A DNA stretch of 64,000 nucleotides, taken from Candidatus Izemoplasma sp. (GTDB lineage Bacteria > Bacillota_I > Bacilli_A > Izemoplasmatales > Izemoplasmataceae). The stretch spans positions 496,001-560,000 of the forward strand of contig JAXKVY010000001.1 in NCBI GenBank assembly GCA_036172455.1, read 5' to 3'. This document shows positions 8,022 through 17,187 of the stretch, piece after piece (positions within the stretch are counted from its first letter, which is position 1; every line of letters begins with the position of its first letter). A model generated the notes under the pieces. It worked only from the letters and a program-made list of their open reading frames with translations, searched no databases and was not told the origin of the DNA. The translations under genes and the position numbers were made by a program.

Positions 8022-9353
8022 ATGACGAAAGAACAAATTTTAAAAGACGCAGAAGAAATGAATGTGAAGTATGTTCGTTTATGCTTTACTGACATTAATG
8101 GGGTTTTAAAGAATGTTGAAATCCCAGCCCCTAAATTAGAAGAAGCATTGGACAACGAGGTTATGTTCGATGGATCTTCAATCGATGGCTTCGCTCGTAT
8201 TCAAGAGGCAGATATGTACCTATATCCGGATTACTCTACATGGACAATTTCAACATGGGAAACAACGACCTATGGTACTGTCGCAATGATTTTTTGTGAT
8301 ATTTATTTACCAGATGGAACACCATTTGAAGGTGATCCTAGACAAATATTAAAACGTAATCTGAATCAGATGAAAGACCTTGGGTTTTCACGTTTTAATA
8401 TTGGTGTAGAACCAGAATTTTTCTTATTTAAATTAGATGAGAATGGTGATCCTACACTTCGTTTTAACGATAATGGAGGATATTTTGATTTAGCACCAGT
8501 GGATGGTGCAGAAGATTGTCGCCGAGACATTGTATTAGAACTTGAAAAAATTGGTTTCAGTATGGAAGCATCGCACCATGAAGTTGCGCCAGGGCAACAC
8601 GAGATTAATTTTGAATTTGAAAATGCACTACAGGCTTCTGATTCATTACAACTATTCAAATTAATTGTTAAGAATGTCGCTAAGAGACATGGGTTACATG
8701 CAACATTTATGCCAAAACCAATTGCGAGTATTAATGGATCAGGAATGCATACAAACTGTTCACTTACAGACAAAGACGGAAACAATGCCTTCTATGATAA
8801 AGATAAAAATTTACAGTTAAGTGATACAGCAAGACATTGGATCGCTGGAATTATTAAACATGCAAGAGGCTTTACAGCCTTAACAAATCCAACGGTTAAC
8901 TCGTATAAACGCTTAGTCCCAGGATATGAAGCACCATGTTATATTTCGTGGAGTGACGCTAATAGAAGTGCTATGATTCGTATCCCTGCAAAACGTGGAA
9001 AAGCAACGAGAACAGAAATTAGAAGTGTTGATCCGGCTGCTAATCCTTATTTAGCATTCAGTGTTATCCTTGCAAGTGGCCTTGACGGTATTAAAAATAA
9101 ATTAAAAGCGGTGGATCCCGTATATATTAACTTATATGACCTAACACGTATAGAAAGAGAAGAACAAGGGATCAAAAACTTACCAGAAAATCTAAAAGAC
9201 GCCTTAAAAGCTTTAAAAAGTGATGAACTCATTCAAAAAGCACTTGGTAAGCATGTTACAGATCGATTTATTTTTGAAAAACAACTTGAATGGGATGACT
9301 TTAGATTAAGTGTTACTGAATGGGAGATTAAAAAATACTTACGTGTTTTCTAA
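8022..9353 (+). CDS. glnA: Glutamine synthetase, type I
   Basis: GlnA makes glutamine from glutamate, ammonia and ATP. The 443-residue length matches the short GSI-alpha form of Bacillota. Visible motifs include [14 protein letters not shown] and [12 protein letters not shown] at the N-terminus, EPEFFLFK (metal ligands), [21 protein letters not shown], the ATP-site [10 protein letters not shown], and [15 protein letters not shown]. The 25-residue GSI-beta insertion and adenylylation tyrosine region appear absent, as expected for this length. ATG 8022 follows aaggagag; upstream in-frame codons lie within the leader terminator. It is preceded by an ANTAR gene and a terminator-type leader, so regulation is probably by antitermination. 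Confidence 0.97.
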   Translation: MTKEQILKDAEEMNVKYVRLCFTDINGVLKNVEIPAPKLEEALDNEVMFDGSSIDGFARIQEADMYLYPDYSTWTISTWETTTYGTVAMIFCDIYLPDGTPFEGDPRQILKRNLNQMKDLGFSRFNIGVEPEFFLFKLDENGDPTLRFNDNGGYFDLAPVDGAEDCRRDIVLELEKIGFSMEASHHEVAPGQHEINFEFENALQASDSLQLFKLIVKNVAKRHGLHATFMPKPIASINGSGMHTNCSLTDKDGNNAFYDKDKNLQLSDTARHWIAGIIKHARGFTALTNPTVNSYKRLVPGYEAPCYISWSDANRSAMIRIPAKRGKATRTEIRSVDPAANPYLAFSVILASGLDGIKNKLKAVDPVYINLYDLTRIEREEQGIKNLPENLKDALKALKSDELIQKALGKHVTDRFIFEKQLEWDDFRLSVTEWEIKKYLRVF

Positions 9354-9399
9354 ATTTCGTGTAAACTATAAATAAGAGATTACATGAAGAGGTGACACT

Positions 9400-10263
9400 A
9401 TGAATATTGTTGTCATAGGTGGTATTAGCTATGATACCATCATTGATGTAGATGAATTGGTTATCAATAGCCAAGACCAAAGCATATTCGCTAAAGATAA
9501 ACGTCATAGTATCGGTGGTACAGGCGCTGGGAAAGCTTTTACCTTAGGCGCTTTAGGATATTTTCCTAAATTTATTACAACAATTGGTAGGGATGATGAA
9601 GCTAAGCATATTAAAGAAAGTTTAAAAGAGAGAGAGTTAGATATTTCTTATTGTATTGCTGATCAAACAACTAGCCATACAAATATAATGTATGGCGATG
9701 GACATCGATTAAGTATATTTACTCAAATCCCTACAAAAAGTCAAATACAGTACAAAGATCATAAGGATGATATTAAGAATGCAGATTTAATCTTTCTAAA
9801 TATTGATCCATTTGCACAATATTATTTTAAAGATATTGAACAGTCTAAAGCTAAAATCGTTGTTGATATTCATGATTATGATGAAGGAAACGTCTATCAT
9901 GAGCCATTTATCAAACTTTCAAATATTTTGATTGGAAATGCTGTAAATATACCTAATCATATGCAATTTTTACATACACATGTCAATAAGGGTAAAGAGT
10001 TAGTTGTTCTAACAAAGGGAAAAGATGGGTATATTGCAATGGATAAAAATAAGCAAATTTACAAATCTAAAGCTATTCAGTTAGCATCTATTAAAGATAC
10101 AAACGGCGCAGGTGATGCGTTTGCTGTAGGTCTTAGTCTTTGTTTGCTAGAGACATCAGATATAAAAAAAGCGCTCGATTACGCTAATATTTGTGGTGCA
10201 ATTGCATGTAAAAGTAGTGATTTATTTCCAAAAAATATAAATCCGGATGACTTTACAATTTAA
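9400..10263 (+). CDS. PfkB-family carbohydrate/nucleoside kinase
   Basis: This 287-residue ribokinase-fold protein phosphorylates a sugar, nucleoside or similar small molecule with ATP. The N-terminal NIVVIGGISYDTIIDVDEL and GGTGAGKAFTLGALG segments correspond to PfkB signature 1. The C-terminal DTNGAGDAFAVGLSLCL matches signature 2, with the catalytic Asp. The substrate cannot be told from sequence alone. RBS gaggtga precedes the ATG and a strong terminator follows, so it seems to be a single-gene unit. Confidence 0.88.
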   Translation: MNIVVIGGISYDTIIDVDELVINSQDQSIFAKDKRHSIGGTGAGKAFTLGALGYFPKFITTIGRDDEAKHIKESLKERELDISYCIADQTTSHTNIMYGDGHRLSIFTQIPTKSQIQYKDHKDDIKNADLIFLNIDPFAQYYFKDIEQSKAKIVVDIHDYDEGNVYHEPFIKLSNILIGNAVNIPNHMQFLHTHVNKGKELVVLTKGKDGYIAMDKNKQIYKSKAIQLASIKDTNGAGDAFAVGLSLCLLETSDIKKALDYANICGAIACKSSDLFPKNINPDDFTI

Positions 10264-10267
10264 TAAG

Positions 10268-10300
10268 AAAACCAGTAGATGGCTTATCTACTGGTTTTTA
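10268..10300. terminator. Bidirectional terminator between the PfkB gene and hslO
   Basis: The stem aaaaccagtagat with atctactggtttt has a five-base loop and T runs on both strands. It serves both convergent genes; the end of hslO lies inside it. Confidence 0.88.
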
Positions 10301-11163
10301 GTTTCTTTGATTAATGTTTGAATCTCTTCTATACTAAAGGCATATTGTGTGTTGCAAAATTGACATGTTGTTTCAACTTCTTCGCCCTCATCATAAAGCG
10401 ATTGGAGCTCTTTTTGTCCTAAAGATAATAAACCTTTTTCAAATTTCTCTTTAGAACATGGACACGAGTAAGTTAAATCTAAATTTTCTAACAATGTGAA
10501 ATCTCCATTGGTCATTTTGTCAATGATTTCTTCTGGTGTTATATTATCTTGGATCATTTCACTCACAGGAGGGAGGTCTTTAATTTGTTTTTCAATCATA
10601 CTGAGAGTTTCATCTGAAATCCCAGGCATGACTTGTAAGATAAAGCCACCGCTTGCTATTACTGAGTTATCCTCATCAACTAAAACACCTAAACCAACAG
10701 CACTTGGAATTTGCTCACTAGCGGTAAAATAATAGGCAAAATCTTCAGCTAACTCACCAGTTTGAATGGGTGCGCTGGAGGTGAATGGCTGTTTTATTTT
10801 TAAATCCTTTGTGACATGAATAAAGCCATTTCCCACTGCTTGACCAACATTTAATTTTCCGCTATTGTACTGAAGGAATACATGATTATTTTCAAGGTAT
10901 CCACGAACCTCGCCTTTCGCATTAGCAACAGTTACCATATTACCAATTGGACCATCGCCTTCAATGCGTATGGTAAGTTCCTGTTCGCCCTTATACATTG
11001 CGCCCATTGTTACTGAGGCAGTAAGTAACCGACCAAATGCTGCGGCGCTAGTCGGCCATAAATCGTGTATTTTCTGTGCTTTATTGACAAGTTTTGTTGT
11101 TCTTACTGCATAGATTCTAACAGAATCATTAAAACCATATGCTTTCACTAAATAGTCTTTCAT
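10288..11163 (-). CDS. hslO: Redox-regulated chaperone Hsp33
   Basis: Hsp33 is a cytosolic holdase switched on by oxidation, which releases zinc from four C-terminal cysteines. The 291-residue protein has the usual N-terminal start (YLVKAYGFNDSVRIYAVRTT) and the GDGPIGNMVTVANAKGEVRGY region. The CPC and CQFC cysteine pairs are near residues 235 and 268, the CxC...CxxC pattern needed for the switch. The length is normal. It is divergent from dusB, with its own promoter in the 110-bp gap. Confidence 0.97.
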   Translation of the reverse strand: MKDYLVKAYGFNDSVRIYAVRTTKLVNKAQKIHDLWPTSAAAFGRLLTASVTMGAMYKGEQELTIRIEGDGPIGNMVTVANAKGEVRGYLENNHVFLQYNSGKLNVGQAVGNGFIHVTKDLKIKQPFTSSAPIQTGELAEDFAYYFTASEQIPSAVGLGVLVDEDNSVIASGGFILQVMPGISDETLSMIEKQIKDLPPVSEMIQDNITPEEIIDKMTNGDFTLLENLDLTYSCPCSKEKFEKGLLSLGQKELQSLYDEGEEVETTCQFCNTQYAFSIEEIQTLIKETKNQ

Positions 11164-11178
11164 ATTATCACCGTAAGT

Positions 11179-11206
11179 ATTATATCATGTTTTTTGTAAA
11201 ATCAAA
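11179..11206 (-). promoter_or_regulatory. hslO promoter
   Basis: On the minus strand a perfect TATAAT (11184-11179) lies 16 bases from TTTGAT (11206-11201), with a ggtga ribosome site just before the hslO start. Confidence 0.55.
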
Positions 11207-11216
11207 GTCATTAACA

Positions 11217-11245
11217 TTGCATTTAAATGTGTTATTATGTAAAAT
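11217..11245 (+). promoter_or_regulatory. dusB promoter
   Basis: TTGCAT (11217-11222) and TAAAAT (11240-11245) are separated by 17 bases, about 28 bases before the dusB start. Confidence 0.55.
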
Positions 11246-11273
11246 ATAACTACTGTTTTAATGAGGTGAAAAA

Positions 11274-12251
11274 ATGTTTAAAATAGATTACATAGACATA
11301 AAGAATAAAGTTGTTGTTGCTCCTATGGCAGGTGTTACAAATCACGCATATAGAACAATTATGAAAGAGTTTGGCGCAGGTCTCATTTATACTGAGATGG
11401 TGAGTGATAAAGCGTTAGTTTATGGCAATGAAAAAACATTCAAAATGCTTTTTATTGAAGATGATGAGAAGCCTGTCGCTATTCAGTTATTTGGATCAGA
11501 CGTGAACACAATGGTAAAAGCAGCTAAAATTATTGAAAAACACGCAAACTGTGATATTTTAGATATTAATATGGGATGTCCGGTTAAAAAAGTTACTAAA
11601 ACGGGGGCTGGGTCTAAGTTGATGACGACTCCAAAACTCGCCGAAGATATTGTACGAGGGATTGTTAATGCTATTACTTTGCCAGTCACAGTCAAAATAA
11701 GAAGTGGGTGGGATCATCATTCTATTAATGCTGTAGATATTGCAAAGCGATGTGAAAAGGCAGGCGCTAGTGCAATTGCTGTTCACGGAAGACCAAAGTC
11801 TCAATTATATCGTGGTAAAGCAGATTGGGATGTTATAAAAGCTGTTAAACAGGCAGTAAGTATTCCTGTTATAGGAAACGGTGATATTACATCACCTGAA
11901 GATGCTAAAGCTATGTTAGAATTAACTGGTTGTGATGCGATAATGATTGGCCGCGCCACACAAGGAAACCCGTGGATTATCAAACAAACAGTATCTTACT
12001 TATCTAATAATAATTATGTTAAAAACATTACTGATGAACAGAAAATAACGATGCTGCTTGAACACATGGACAGACTCATTGAATTAAAAGGTGAAAAGCT
12101 AGCAATGCTTGAAATGAGAACGCATGGGCCATGGTATATAAAAGGTATGAAAAACGCTACTTATATGAAACGGGAAATGGCTCAAATAAATGATAAAGAG
12201 AGTTTTATAAAGATGATAAAACAATATAAAAACGAATCAATGCTTAACTGA
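11274..12251 (+). CDS. dusB: tRNA-dihydrouridine synthase (DusB type)
   Basis: This FMN enzyme reduces specific uridines in tRNA to dihydrouridine using NADPH. The 325-residue TIM barrel shows APMAGVTNHAYRTIMKEFGAGLIYTEM split over the first strands, DINMGCPVKKVTKTGAGS with the catalytic Cys, VKIRSGWD, AVHGR and VIGNGDITSPEDA, and a terminal IGRATQGNPW. These are standard Dus motifs and fit the DusB subfamily. RBS gaggtg precedes ATG 11274. It ends convergently with hflX with an 8-base overlap. Confidence 0.95.
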   Translation: MFKIDYIDIKNKVVVAPMAGVTNHAYRTIMKEFGAGLIYTEMVSDKALVYGNEKTFKMLFIEDDEKPVAIQLFGSDVNTMVKAAKIIEKHANCDILDINMGCPVKKVTKTGAGSKLMTTPKLAEDIVRGIVNAITLPVTVKIRSGWDHHSINAVDIAKRCEKAGASAIAVHGRPKSQLYRGKADWDVIKAVKQAVSIPVIGNGDITSPEDAKAMLELTGCDAIMIGRATQGNPWIIKQTVSYLSNNNYVKNITDEQKITMLLEHMDRLIELKGEKLAMLEMRTHGPWYIKGMKNATYMKREMAQINDKESFIKMIKQYKNESMLN

Positions 12252-12262
12252 TTCGTTTTTTT
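12228..12262. terminator. Terminator between dusB and hflX
   Basis: The stem aaaacgaatca/tgattcgtttt has a T tail on the plus strand and A-rich sequence upstream. The stop codon of dusB is part of the 3' arm, and the hflX stop lies within the loop region. Confidence 0.8.
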
Positions 12263-13497
12263 GTTATATAGGGTTCATACATACTAAATTGTTCTTGAGA
12301 TAATTCCACATCTAGGTATGTACCATCATCATGATAGGTTTGTGTAATGATATGTGCTTCATCATTTAACTTTGAAACAATATCGCCATCTTCAAATGGG
12401 ATTAACAATGAAACTTTTCGATAGTCTTTGAAGAGCTGTTCTTCTATGAATGATTTTACTCTTTGAATCCCTTTATCTTCTTTAAGAGACACCACAACAT
12501 TTGGGAAAAAGTGTGTATTTAAGTCATTTTGCAATAAATCTGCTTTGTTATAAATGTATAATGTTGGGATGTCTAATACACCTATATCTTTTAGTGTTTT
12601 GTGGGTTGTGTCAATTTGCTGATCATGGTTAGGATTGCTTCCATCAACAACATGTATCAAGTAATCTGCTTCTGTGATTTCTTCAAGTGTAGACTTAAAG
12701 GCATCAACTAAACCATGAGGTAAGTGCGAAACAAAGCCAACGGTATCTGTTATAATATAGTTTTTATTTGATGCAGGTTCAATTTTACGAGTTGCTGTTT
12801 CTAATGTTGCAAAGAGCATATCTTTTGCAGTAACGTGCTTCTCTGAGGAAGAGTGGTGTTTGACTAAGGCATTCATTAATGTGCTTTTCCCAGCATTTGT
12901 ATACCCTACAATCGCCGCCTTTAATATAGGTGCTTCTTGGCGTTTACGGCGTTGTATTTGACGTGACTGGACGACGCTTTTTAATTCTTTTTTAAGTTTT
13001 GTTCGCTCTTTTTCAATTTTACGTCGATCTGTTTCGAGTTTTTTCTCACCTGGTCCTCTTGAACCGATACCGCCTTGTTGTCGCTCTAAAGAAGGTCTTA
13101 ATCCTTGTAATCTAGGTAACATATACTCTAATTGAGCAATTTCAACTTGAAGCATCGCTTCTTTCGTTTTCGCTCTTGTTGCAAAAATATCTAGAATAAG
13201 GAGTGTTCGATCAATCACTCGACAGTTTAGAATATCTTCTAAATTGCGAATTTGGGAGCCAGATAATTCATCATTAAATACACATATATCAGCATCCAGA
13301 TTACCTACAAATGTAGCGATTTCCTGGGCCTTTCCTGTACCGATATATGTAGCTGGGTTAATAGATTTCAACGCTTGTGTAAATGTGTAAACAACTTCAA
13401 GGTTTCTTGCATGCGCTAAATTTTCTAATTCTTCCATATAGTAATCGATTAAACGGTCCTGTCTTATATCTGGACCGACTAATATTGCTTTTTGCAT
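12244..13497 (-). CDS. hflX: GTPase HflX, ribosome-associated
   Basis: HflX is a translation-factor GTPase that splits stalled or stressed ribosomes. The 417-residue protein has the N-terminal HflX domain, with GTGKAQEIA and the FNDELSGSQIRNLE segment. A basic coiled linker follows, containing the conserved GGIGSRGPGEKKLETDRR region. The GTPase domain has GYTNAGKST (G1), DTVGFVSHLPHGLV (G3) and NKAD (G4). The start has an aggagt site upstream. It runs in the same direction as nrdJ but is separated from it by a terminator. Confidence 0.96.
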   Translation of the reverse strand: MQKAILVGPDIRQDRLIDYYMEELENLAHARNLEVVYTFTQALKSINPATYIGTGKAQEIATFVGNLDADICVFNDELSGSQIRNLEDILNCRVIDRTLLILDIFATRAKTKEAMLQVEIAQLEYMLPRLQGLRPSLERQQGGIGSRGPGEKKLETDRRKIEKERTKLKKELKSVVQSRQIQRRKRQEAPILKAAIVGYTNAGKSTLMNALVKHHSSSEKHVTAKDMLFATLETATRKIEPASNKNYIITDTVGFVSHLPHGLVDAFKSTLEEITEADYLIHVVDGSNPNHDQQIDTTHKTLKDIGVLDIPTLYIYNKADLLQNDLNTHFFPNVVVSLKEDKGIQRVKSFIEEQLFKDYRKVSLLIPFEDGDIVSKLNDEAHIITQTYHDDGTYLDVELSQEQFSMYEPYITKKRIS

Positions 13498-13529
13498 TGT
13501 ATCAACTCCTGTAGCATAATGATAGCATT

Positions 13530-13560
13530 AAAAAAAAGAAAGCGCAACAGAGCGCTTTCT
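13530..13560 (-). terminator. Terminator of nrdJ
   Basis: On the minus strand agaaagcgc pairs with gcgctttct across a short loop and is followed by eight T. It lies between nrdJ and hflX. Confidence 0.88.
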
Positions 13561-13565
13561 AAATA

Positions 13566-16097
13566 TTATAACCCACATTTTAATTGAGCATTACAGTTGG
13601 TGCATGTATGACATCCACCCAGGTCTTCTACCGTTCCTTCAAGACATATTGGGCAGATATCTCCAACGTCTACCCCAATATTTCTATCTTGTCTATCCGC
13701 ACGTAGGCCTTGTGTTTTTGTCTCTTTAGGTTCTTTTTTCTTCTCATCGACATCCACTCCTAGTTCGGCTATATCCACCTGTTTAGGGTGTGTTGTTTTT
13801 TCATCTTCATCTTTTGATAATGACAAGACTTGTGTGTCGCGAGAACCATCGACATATACGGTGCCACCTTTAGCACCACCGTTGTAGAGTCTCATGTAGA
13901 CATCTTCTACTTCTTCTACAGAGTAGCCTTTAGGGGCATTAACCGTTTTAGAAATAGATGAATCTACCCAGTTCTGGATTGTACATTGAATATCAACATG
14001 CGCTTCTGGAGATAATTCCATTGCACTCACAAATGTTTCAGGTAGCGTTTCTTTTGTTAAGTCAGGATGTCTTTCTAGATACTCATTTACAATAGGTGCG
14101 TTAACTTCAATATATTTACCTAAACGACCACTTCTAAAGTACGTAAATGCGAAATATGGTTCGAGGCCTGTTGAGACGCCAACCATTGTACCTGTTGAAC
14201 CAGTTGGTGCGATGGTTAATAGGTGCGAGTTACGGATACCATATTTAACAATATCGTCTTTAATGTCTTGAGGTAATTTTTTGATATATCCACTTTGAAT
14301 AAATTGCTCTCTGTTACCTTTCTCATCTAAGAATGGGAAAGGTCCTTTTTTCTTAGCAATCTCAATTGAAGCACGATATGCAGTTGTTGCAATAAAATTG
14401 AATAACTTGTCAACTAAACGATTTCCCTCTTTTGATCCATAGCGTTTACCAGTCCAAATTAGTAAGTCATGAAGCCCCATAATACCAAGGCCTATACGCC
14501 GTTCACCTAGTGCTTGTTTTTTATTCTCTTCTAAGAAGTAATGCGTTTTATCAATGACATTATCTTGTAAAGAAATAGCGGTTTTAACAGTATTTTCTAA
14601 TTGCCCCCATTTAATTTCTTTAGCTTCTTTATCAACCATATTAGCGAGATTGATTGCAGCTAAGTTACATACTGAATATGGTGCTAATGGCTGCTCTCCA
14701 CAAGGGTTTGTAGATACAACTTTTTGATTATATCCTTTGGCATTAGTCATTTCATTCGCATTATCAATAAAGAAGATACCAGGTTCAGCTGAATAAGTTG
14801 CACAAATGTTAATTAAATTCCATAGTTCACGGGCTTTGAGGGTATGATAGTCTTTGATTGGATAGCCCATATTTTCCCATTCACGAACATCTCCGACTTC
14901 TCCCCATTTGTTATCATAAGCTTCTTTTAACTCATCATTATAATTGTCAATGTCAGGAAAGCGAAGTGTATAGTCTGTATCATTTTGAACAGCGTCCATA
15001 AATTGTTTAGTGATTGCAACACTGATGTTAGCACCACTTAGAAAATCGGGATCATTTACTTCGTAGTGCCCGCCTTTATTGATGCGTTCGAATGCAGTAT
15101 CAACGATTTTCTTTGAAAAAACACCCGGATTAGTTTTGGATTGTTCTAAAATGTACTCGTTAATTTCAATTTCTGAATCTGTTAATGGAACAAATTTAAG
15201 TTTATTTTTAGCGGCATTAATAATTAGTGGGTCATCTAAAGTATCAATTAGAAATTGTAATATCTTTGGATTTTGCATTTTTGAAATAATGAATTGAACA
15301 ATGTCTGGATGCCAATCGGCAAGCATAATCATCTGTGCCCCACGGCGTGATCCACCTTGTTCGACTAAGTGGGTTAATTGACTTAAATCGTTTAACCAAC
15401 TAACAGCACCACTAGATTTCCCGTTTACGCCCTTGGCTAAAGCATTTTTAGGTCTAAGGGTACTTCCGTTTGTACCAACACCGCCACCACGACTCATAAT
15501 TTCCATTACTTGTTTACGATGGTCACTAATGCCACCGCGAGAATCATCAATAAACGGCATTACAAAGCAGTTAAAGTAAGTTACATTAGTTTCGCTTCCA
15601 GCGCCAAATAAAACTCGTCCTGCAGGAACTAAATTTAGACTTGAAACTTCTTTATAATATTGTTCAATAACTTCTTGGCCTTCATTTTCGCCTAAATGAT
15701 GGGCTAAGCGTTTTGCAATTTGTTCAAAATACAACTCAAGAGGCTTATCAATTTGGCGGATATTACGAATGATAATACCGTCTTTATCAGCATCCTCAGC
15801 ATTAACAACATATTCTTTTTCAAGTTGAATATGAACTTTATGCCCATCTATAGTCTTTACATTACCGATACCTCTTGCGGGGAAATTAGGATCATCTTTG
15901 ACGATTGTTACCACTAAATCGCCTTTTTTTAAGGTATTTAAAGCTAAATCCTTTTGTGTATAGCGATCAATCATAACCAATCTTGAAACCCCATCAAATG
16001 TCATATGCATATCATCAGTTATAGGAAAAAGATGGCTAAACCCATCTTTTATATCTTTATTTATTCGTTCAATTAGCGTTTTTTCATATGTTATCAT
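13566..16097 (-). CDS. nrdJ: Class II (adenosylcobalamin-dependent) ribonucleotide reductase
   Basis: NrdJ makes deoxyribonucleotides using a 5'-deoxyadenosyl radical from coenzyme B12, with or without oxygen. The 843-residue protein begins with an extra domain of about 100 residues. The catalytic barrel then has GGGVGTNGSTLRPKNALAKG, GGSRRGAQM, the NPCGEQPL motif with an active-site Cys, and APTGSTGTMVGVSTGLEP. The C-terminus has a cysteine-rich tail (CPIC, then CHTCTNC and a final C), fitting the NrdJ redox/zinc-ribbon tail. The preceding 250-bp gap shows no cobalamin riboswitch. The coding strand is opposite to cdaA. Confidence 0.95.
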   Translation of the reverse strand: MITYEKTLIERINKDIKDGFSHLFPITDDMHMTFDGVSRLVMIDRYTQKDLALNTLKKGDLVVTIVKDDPNFPARGIGNVKTIDGHKVHIQLEKEYVVNAEDADKDGIIIRNIRQIDKPLELYFEQIAKRLAHHLGENEGQEVIEQYYKEVSSLNLVPAGRVLFGAGSETNVTYFNCFVMPFIDDSRGGISDHRKQVMEIMSRGGGVGTNGSTLRPKNALAKGVNGKSSGAVSWLNDLSQLTHLVEQGGSRRGAQMIMLADWHPDIVQFIISKMQNPKILQFLIDTLDDPLIINAAKNKLKFVPLTDSEIEINEYILEQSKTNPGVFSKKIVDTAFERINKGGHYEVNDPDFLSGANISVAITKQFMDAVQNDTDYTLRFPDIDNYNDELKEAYDNKWGEVGDVREWENMGYPIKDYHTLKARELWNLINICATYSAEPGIFFIDNANEMTNAKGYNQKVVSTNPCGEQPLAPYSVCNLAAINLANMVDKEAKEIKWGQLENTVKTAISLQDNVIDKTHYFLEENKKQALGERRIGLGIMGLHDLLIWTGKRYGSKEGNRLVDKLFNFIATTAYRASIEIAKKKGPFPFLDEKGNREQFIQSGYIKKLPQDIKDDIVKYGIRNSHLLTIAPTGSTGTMVGVSTGLEPYFAFTYFRSGRLGKYIEVNAPIVNEYLERHPDLTKETLPETFVSAMELSPEAHVDIQCTIQNWVDSSISKTVNAPKGYSVEEVEDVYMRLYNGGAKGGTVYVDGSRDTQVLSLSKDEDEKTTHPKQVDIAELGVDVDEKKKEPKETKTQGLRADRQDRNIGVDVGDICPICLEGTVEDLGGCHTCTNCNAQLKCGL

Positions 16098-16251
16098 TTC
16101 TATCGGCCCCTTTTGTATTTAAGTTGTATTTTTATTATATAATAAAGTTTACTAAAAAGATAGAGAATATATTTAGTGAATTGATGTGAAATCGCTTTAG
16201 TGTGCGACATCAAGTGCAATACTCTTGTTTAAAAAAATTTTACTATCAAGA

Positions 16252-16311
16252 ATGAAAAATTTTCATGATTGAATGAAACAAGTTTCATAATTTTGTCATT
16301 TTTGTTTCATG
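16252..16311 (+). repeat. Tandem inverted repeats (ATGAAA-n-TTTCAT) upstream of cdaA
   Basis: Two adjacent imperfect palindromes, ATGAAAAATTTTCAT (16252-16266) and ATGAAACAAGTTTCAT (16273-16288), are followed by a lone half-site GTTTCAT (16305-16311). They are spaced about 21 bases apart and overlap the place where a -35 element would be for the promoter at 16325. This is the look of a repressor or activator operator array. No binding protein can be named. The rest of the 16098-16352 gap holds only AT-rich sequence. Confidence 0.55.
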
Positions 16312-16324
16312 ATTATTTGGTGTA

Positions 16325-16333
16325 TGCTATAAT
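16325..16333 (+). promoter_or_regulatory. Extended -10 promoter of cdaA
   Basis: TGCTATAAT is a perfect extended -10 element 20 bases before the cdaA start. The -35 region is poor (tttcat) and overlapped by the inverted repeats, consistent with a regulated promoter. Confidence 0.65.
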
Positions 16334-16352
16334 ATTAATGGGAGTGATAACT

Positions 16353-17090
16353 ATGAGTAATTTTGACATTATAGCTATAAACATCTATCTAATAGTACTT
16401 ATTATAAATATACTAAAAAATAAGACAATTATTCAAGTATATCGCTTTTTTAAATTGATTATTTTTGCAATGTTTATTTTTGCAATAGCTATTGGCATTG
16501 AAGATCAGATATCGCTAATAAATCTCTTATTGAAGGGTATTCCACTACTATTAGTTGTAGGGCTTGTGTTAGAACCTGAAGTAGCGGCCATTTTTAAAAA
16601 GATCGGAATCTTTAAAACGGGATTGTTTTCTGAGACAATTGAAGATCAGACAAAAAATGAAGTTTTAAAAAGTATTGAATTTATGAGTCATCGCAATATA
16701 GGGGCGTTAATTACCTTTGAAAAAAATGCCTCTTTGCAAGAATTTATTCAAACAGCATATCCAATTAATACTAAGTTAAGCAATGAATTGCTTTCTACGA
16801 TATTTGTACCAGAAACCCCATTACATGATGGTGGTGTGATTATACGAGGAGACCAAATTATTTGTGCGGGGGCATATTATCCACCGACAGATCGCTTAGA
16901 TATTCCAAAACAATTAGGGTCTCGACATCGCGCTGCTATTGGTGTAAGTGAAATCTCCGATGCATTAACAATTGTTGTTAGTGAACAAACTGGGAATATT
17001 AGTGTTGCTTTAGATGGATACCTGGATTTAGATGTTGATCACGAAACATTGGTGAATTATTTAGAGACACATTTACAAGGGAAAAAATAG
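16353..17090 (+). CDS. cdaA: Diadenylate cyclase, CdaA type (c-di-AMP synthase)
   Basis: This membrane enzyme condenses two ATP into c-di-AMP, the second messenger that controls potassium and osmolyte balance. The 245-residue protein has two or three N-terminal hydrophobic helices (about residues 5-70), the LEPEVAAIFKKIG linker, and a DAC domain. The domain contains PLHDGGVIIRGD near residue 159 and SRHRAAIGVSE near residue 190. The usual DGA triplet reads DGG here. ATG 16353 is chosen because ggagtgat precedes it and the promoter lies just upstream; the longer frame from 16269 would run through the promoter. No CdaR-like partner follows, unlike in Bacillus. Confidence 0.93.
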   Translation: MSNFDIIAINIYLIVLIINILKNKTIIQVYRFFKLIIFAMFIFAIAIGIEDQISLINLLLKGIPLLLVVGLVLEPEVAAIFKKIGIFKTGLFSETIEDQTKNEVLKSIEFMSHRNIGALITFEKNASLQEFIQTAYPINTKLSNELLSTIFVPETPLHDGGVIIRGDQIICAGAYYPPTDRLDIPKQLGSRHRAAIGVSEISDALTIVVSEQTGNISVALDGYLDLDVDHETLVNYLETHLQGKK

Positions 17091-17120
17091 CGAAATGATG
17101 CGAATCATTCGCTTTTTATT
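17086..17120 (+). terminator. Terminator of cdaA
   Basis: The stem agcgaa(a)tgat with atcattcgct, with one bulged base, precedes a T5 run directly after the cdaA stop. Confidence 0.7.
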
Positions 17121-17150
17121 TAATAATGTATTAATTGTCAATAAAAACTA

Positions 17151-17159
17151 TGTTATAAT
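17151..17159 (+). promoter_or_regulatory. Extended -10 promoter of the oxidoreductase/SCP2 gene
   Basis: TGTTATAAT lies 28 bases before the GTG start, with no good -35 match. Confidence 0.5.
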
Positions 17160-17187
17160 GAGTTAAGAAAAAAATAGGGTGATTGCT

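Noticed and set aside
16098-16352. Cobalamin riboswitch for nrdJ
   Set aside because: No B12-box core was found on either strand, and the leader is too short and AT-rich.
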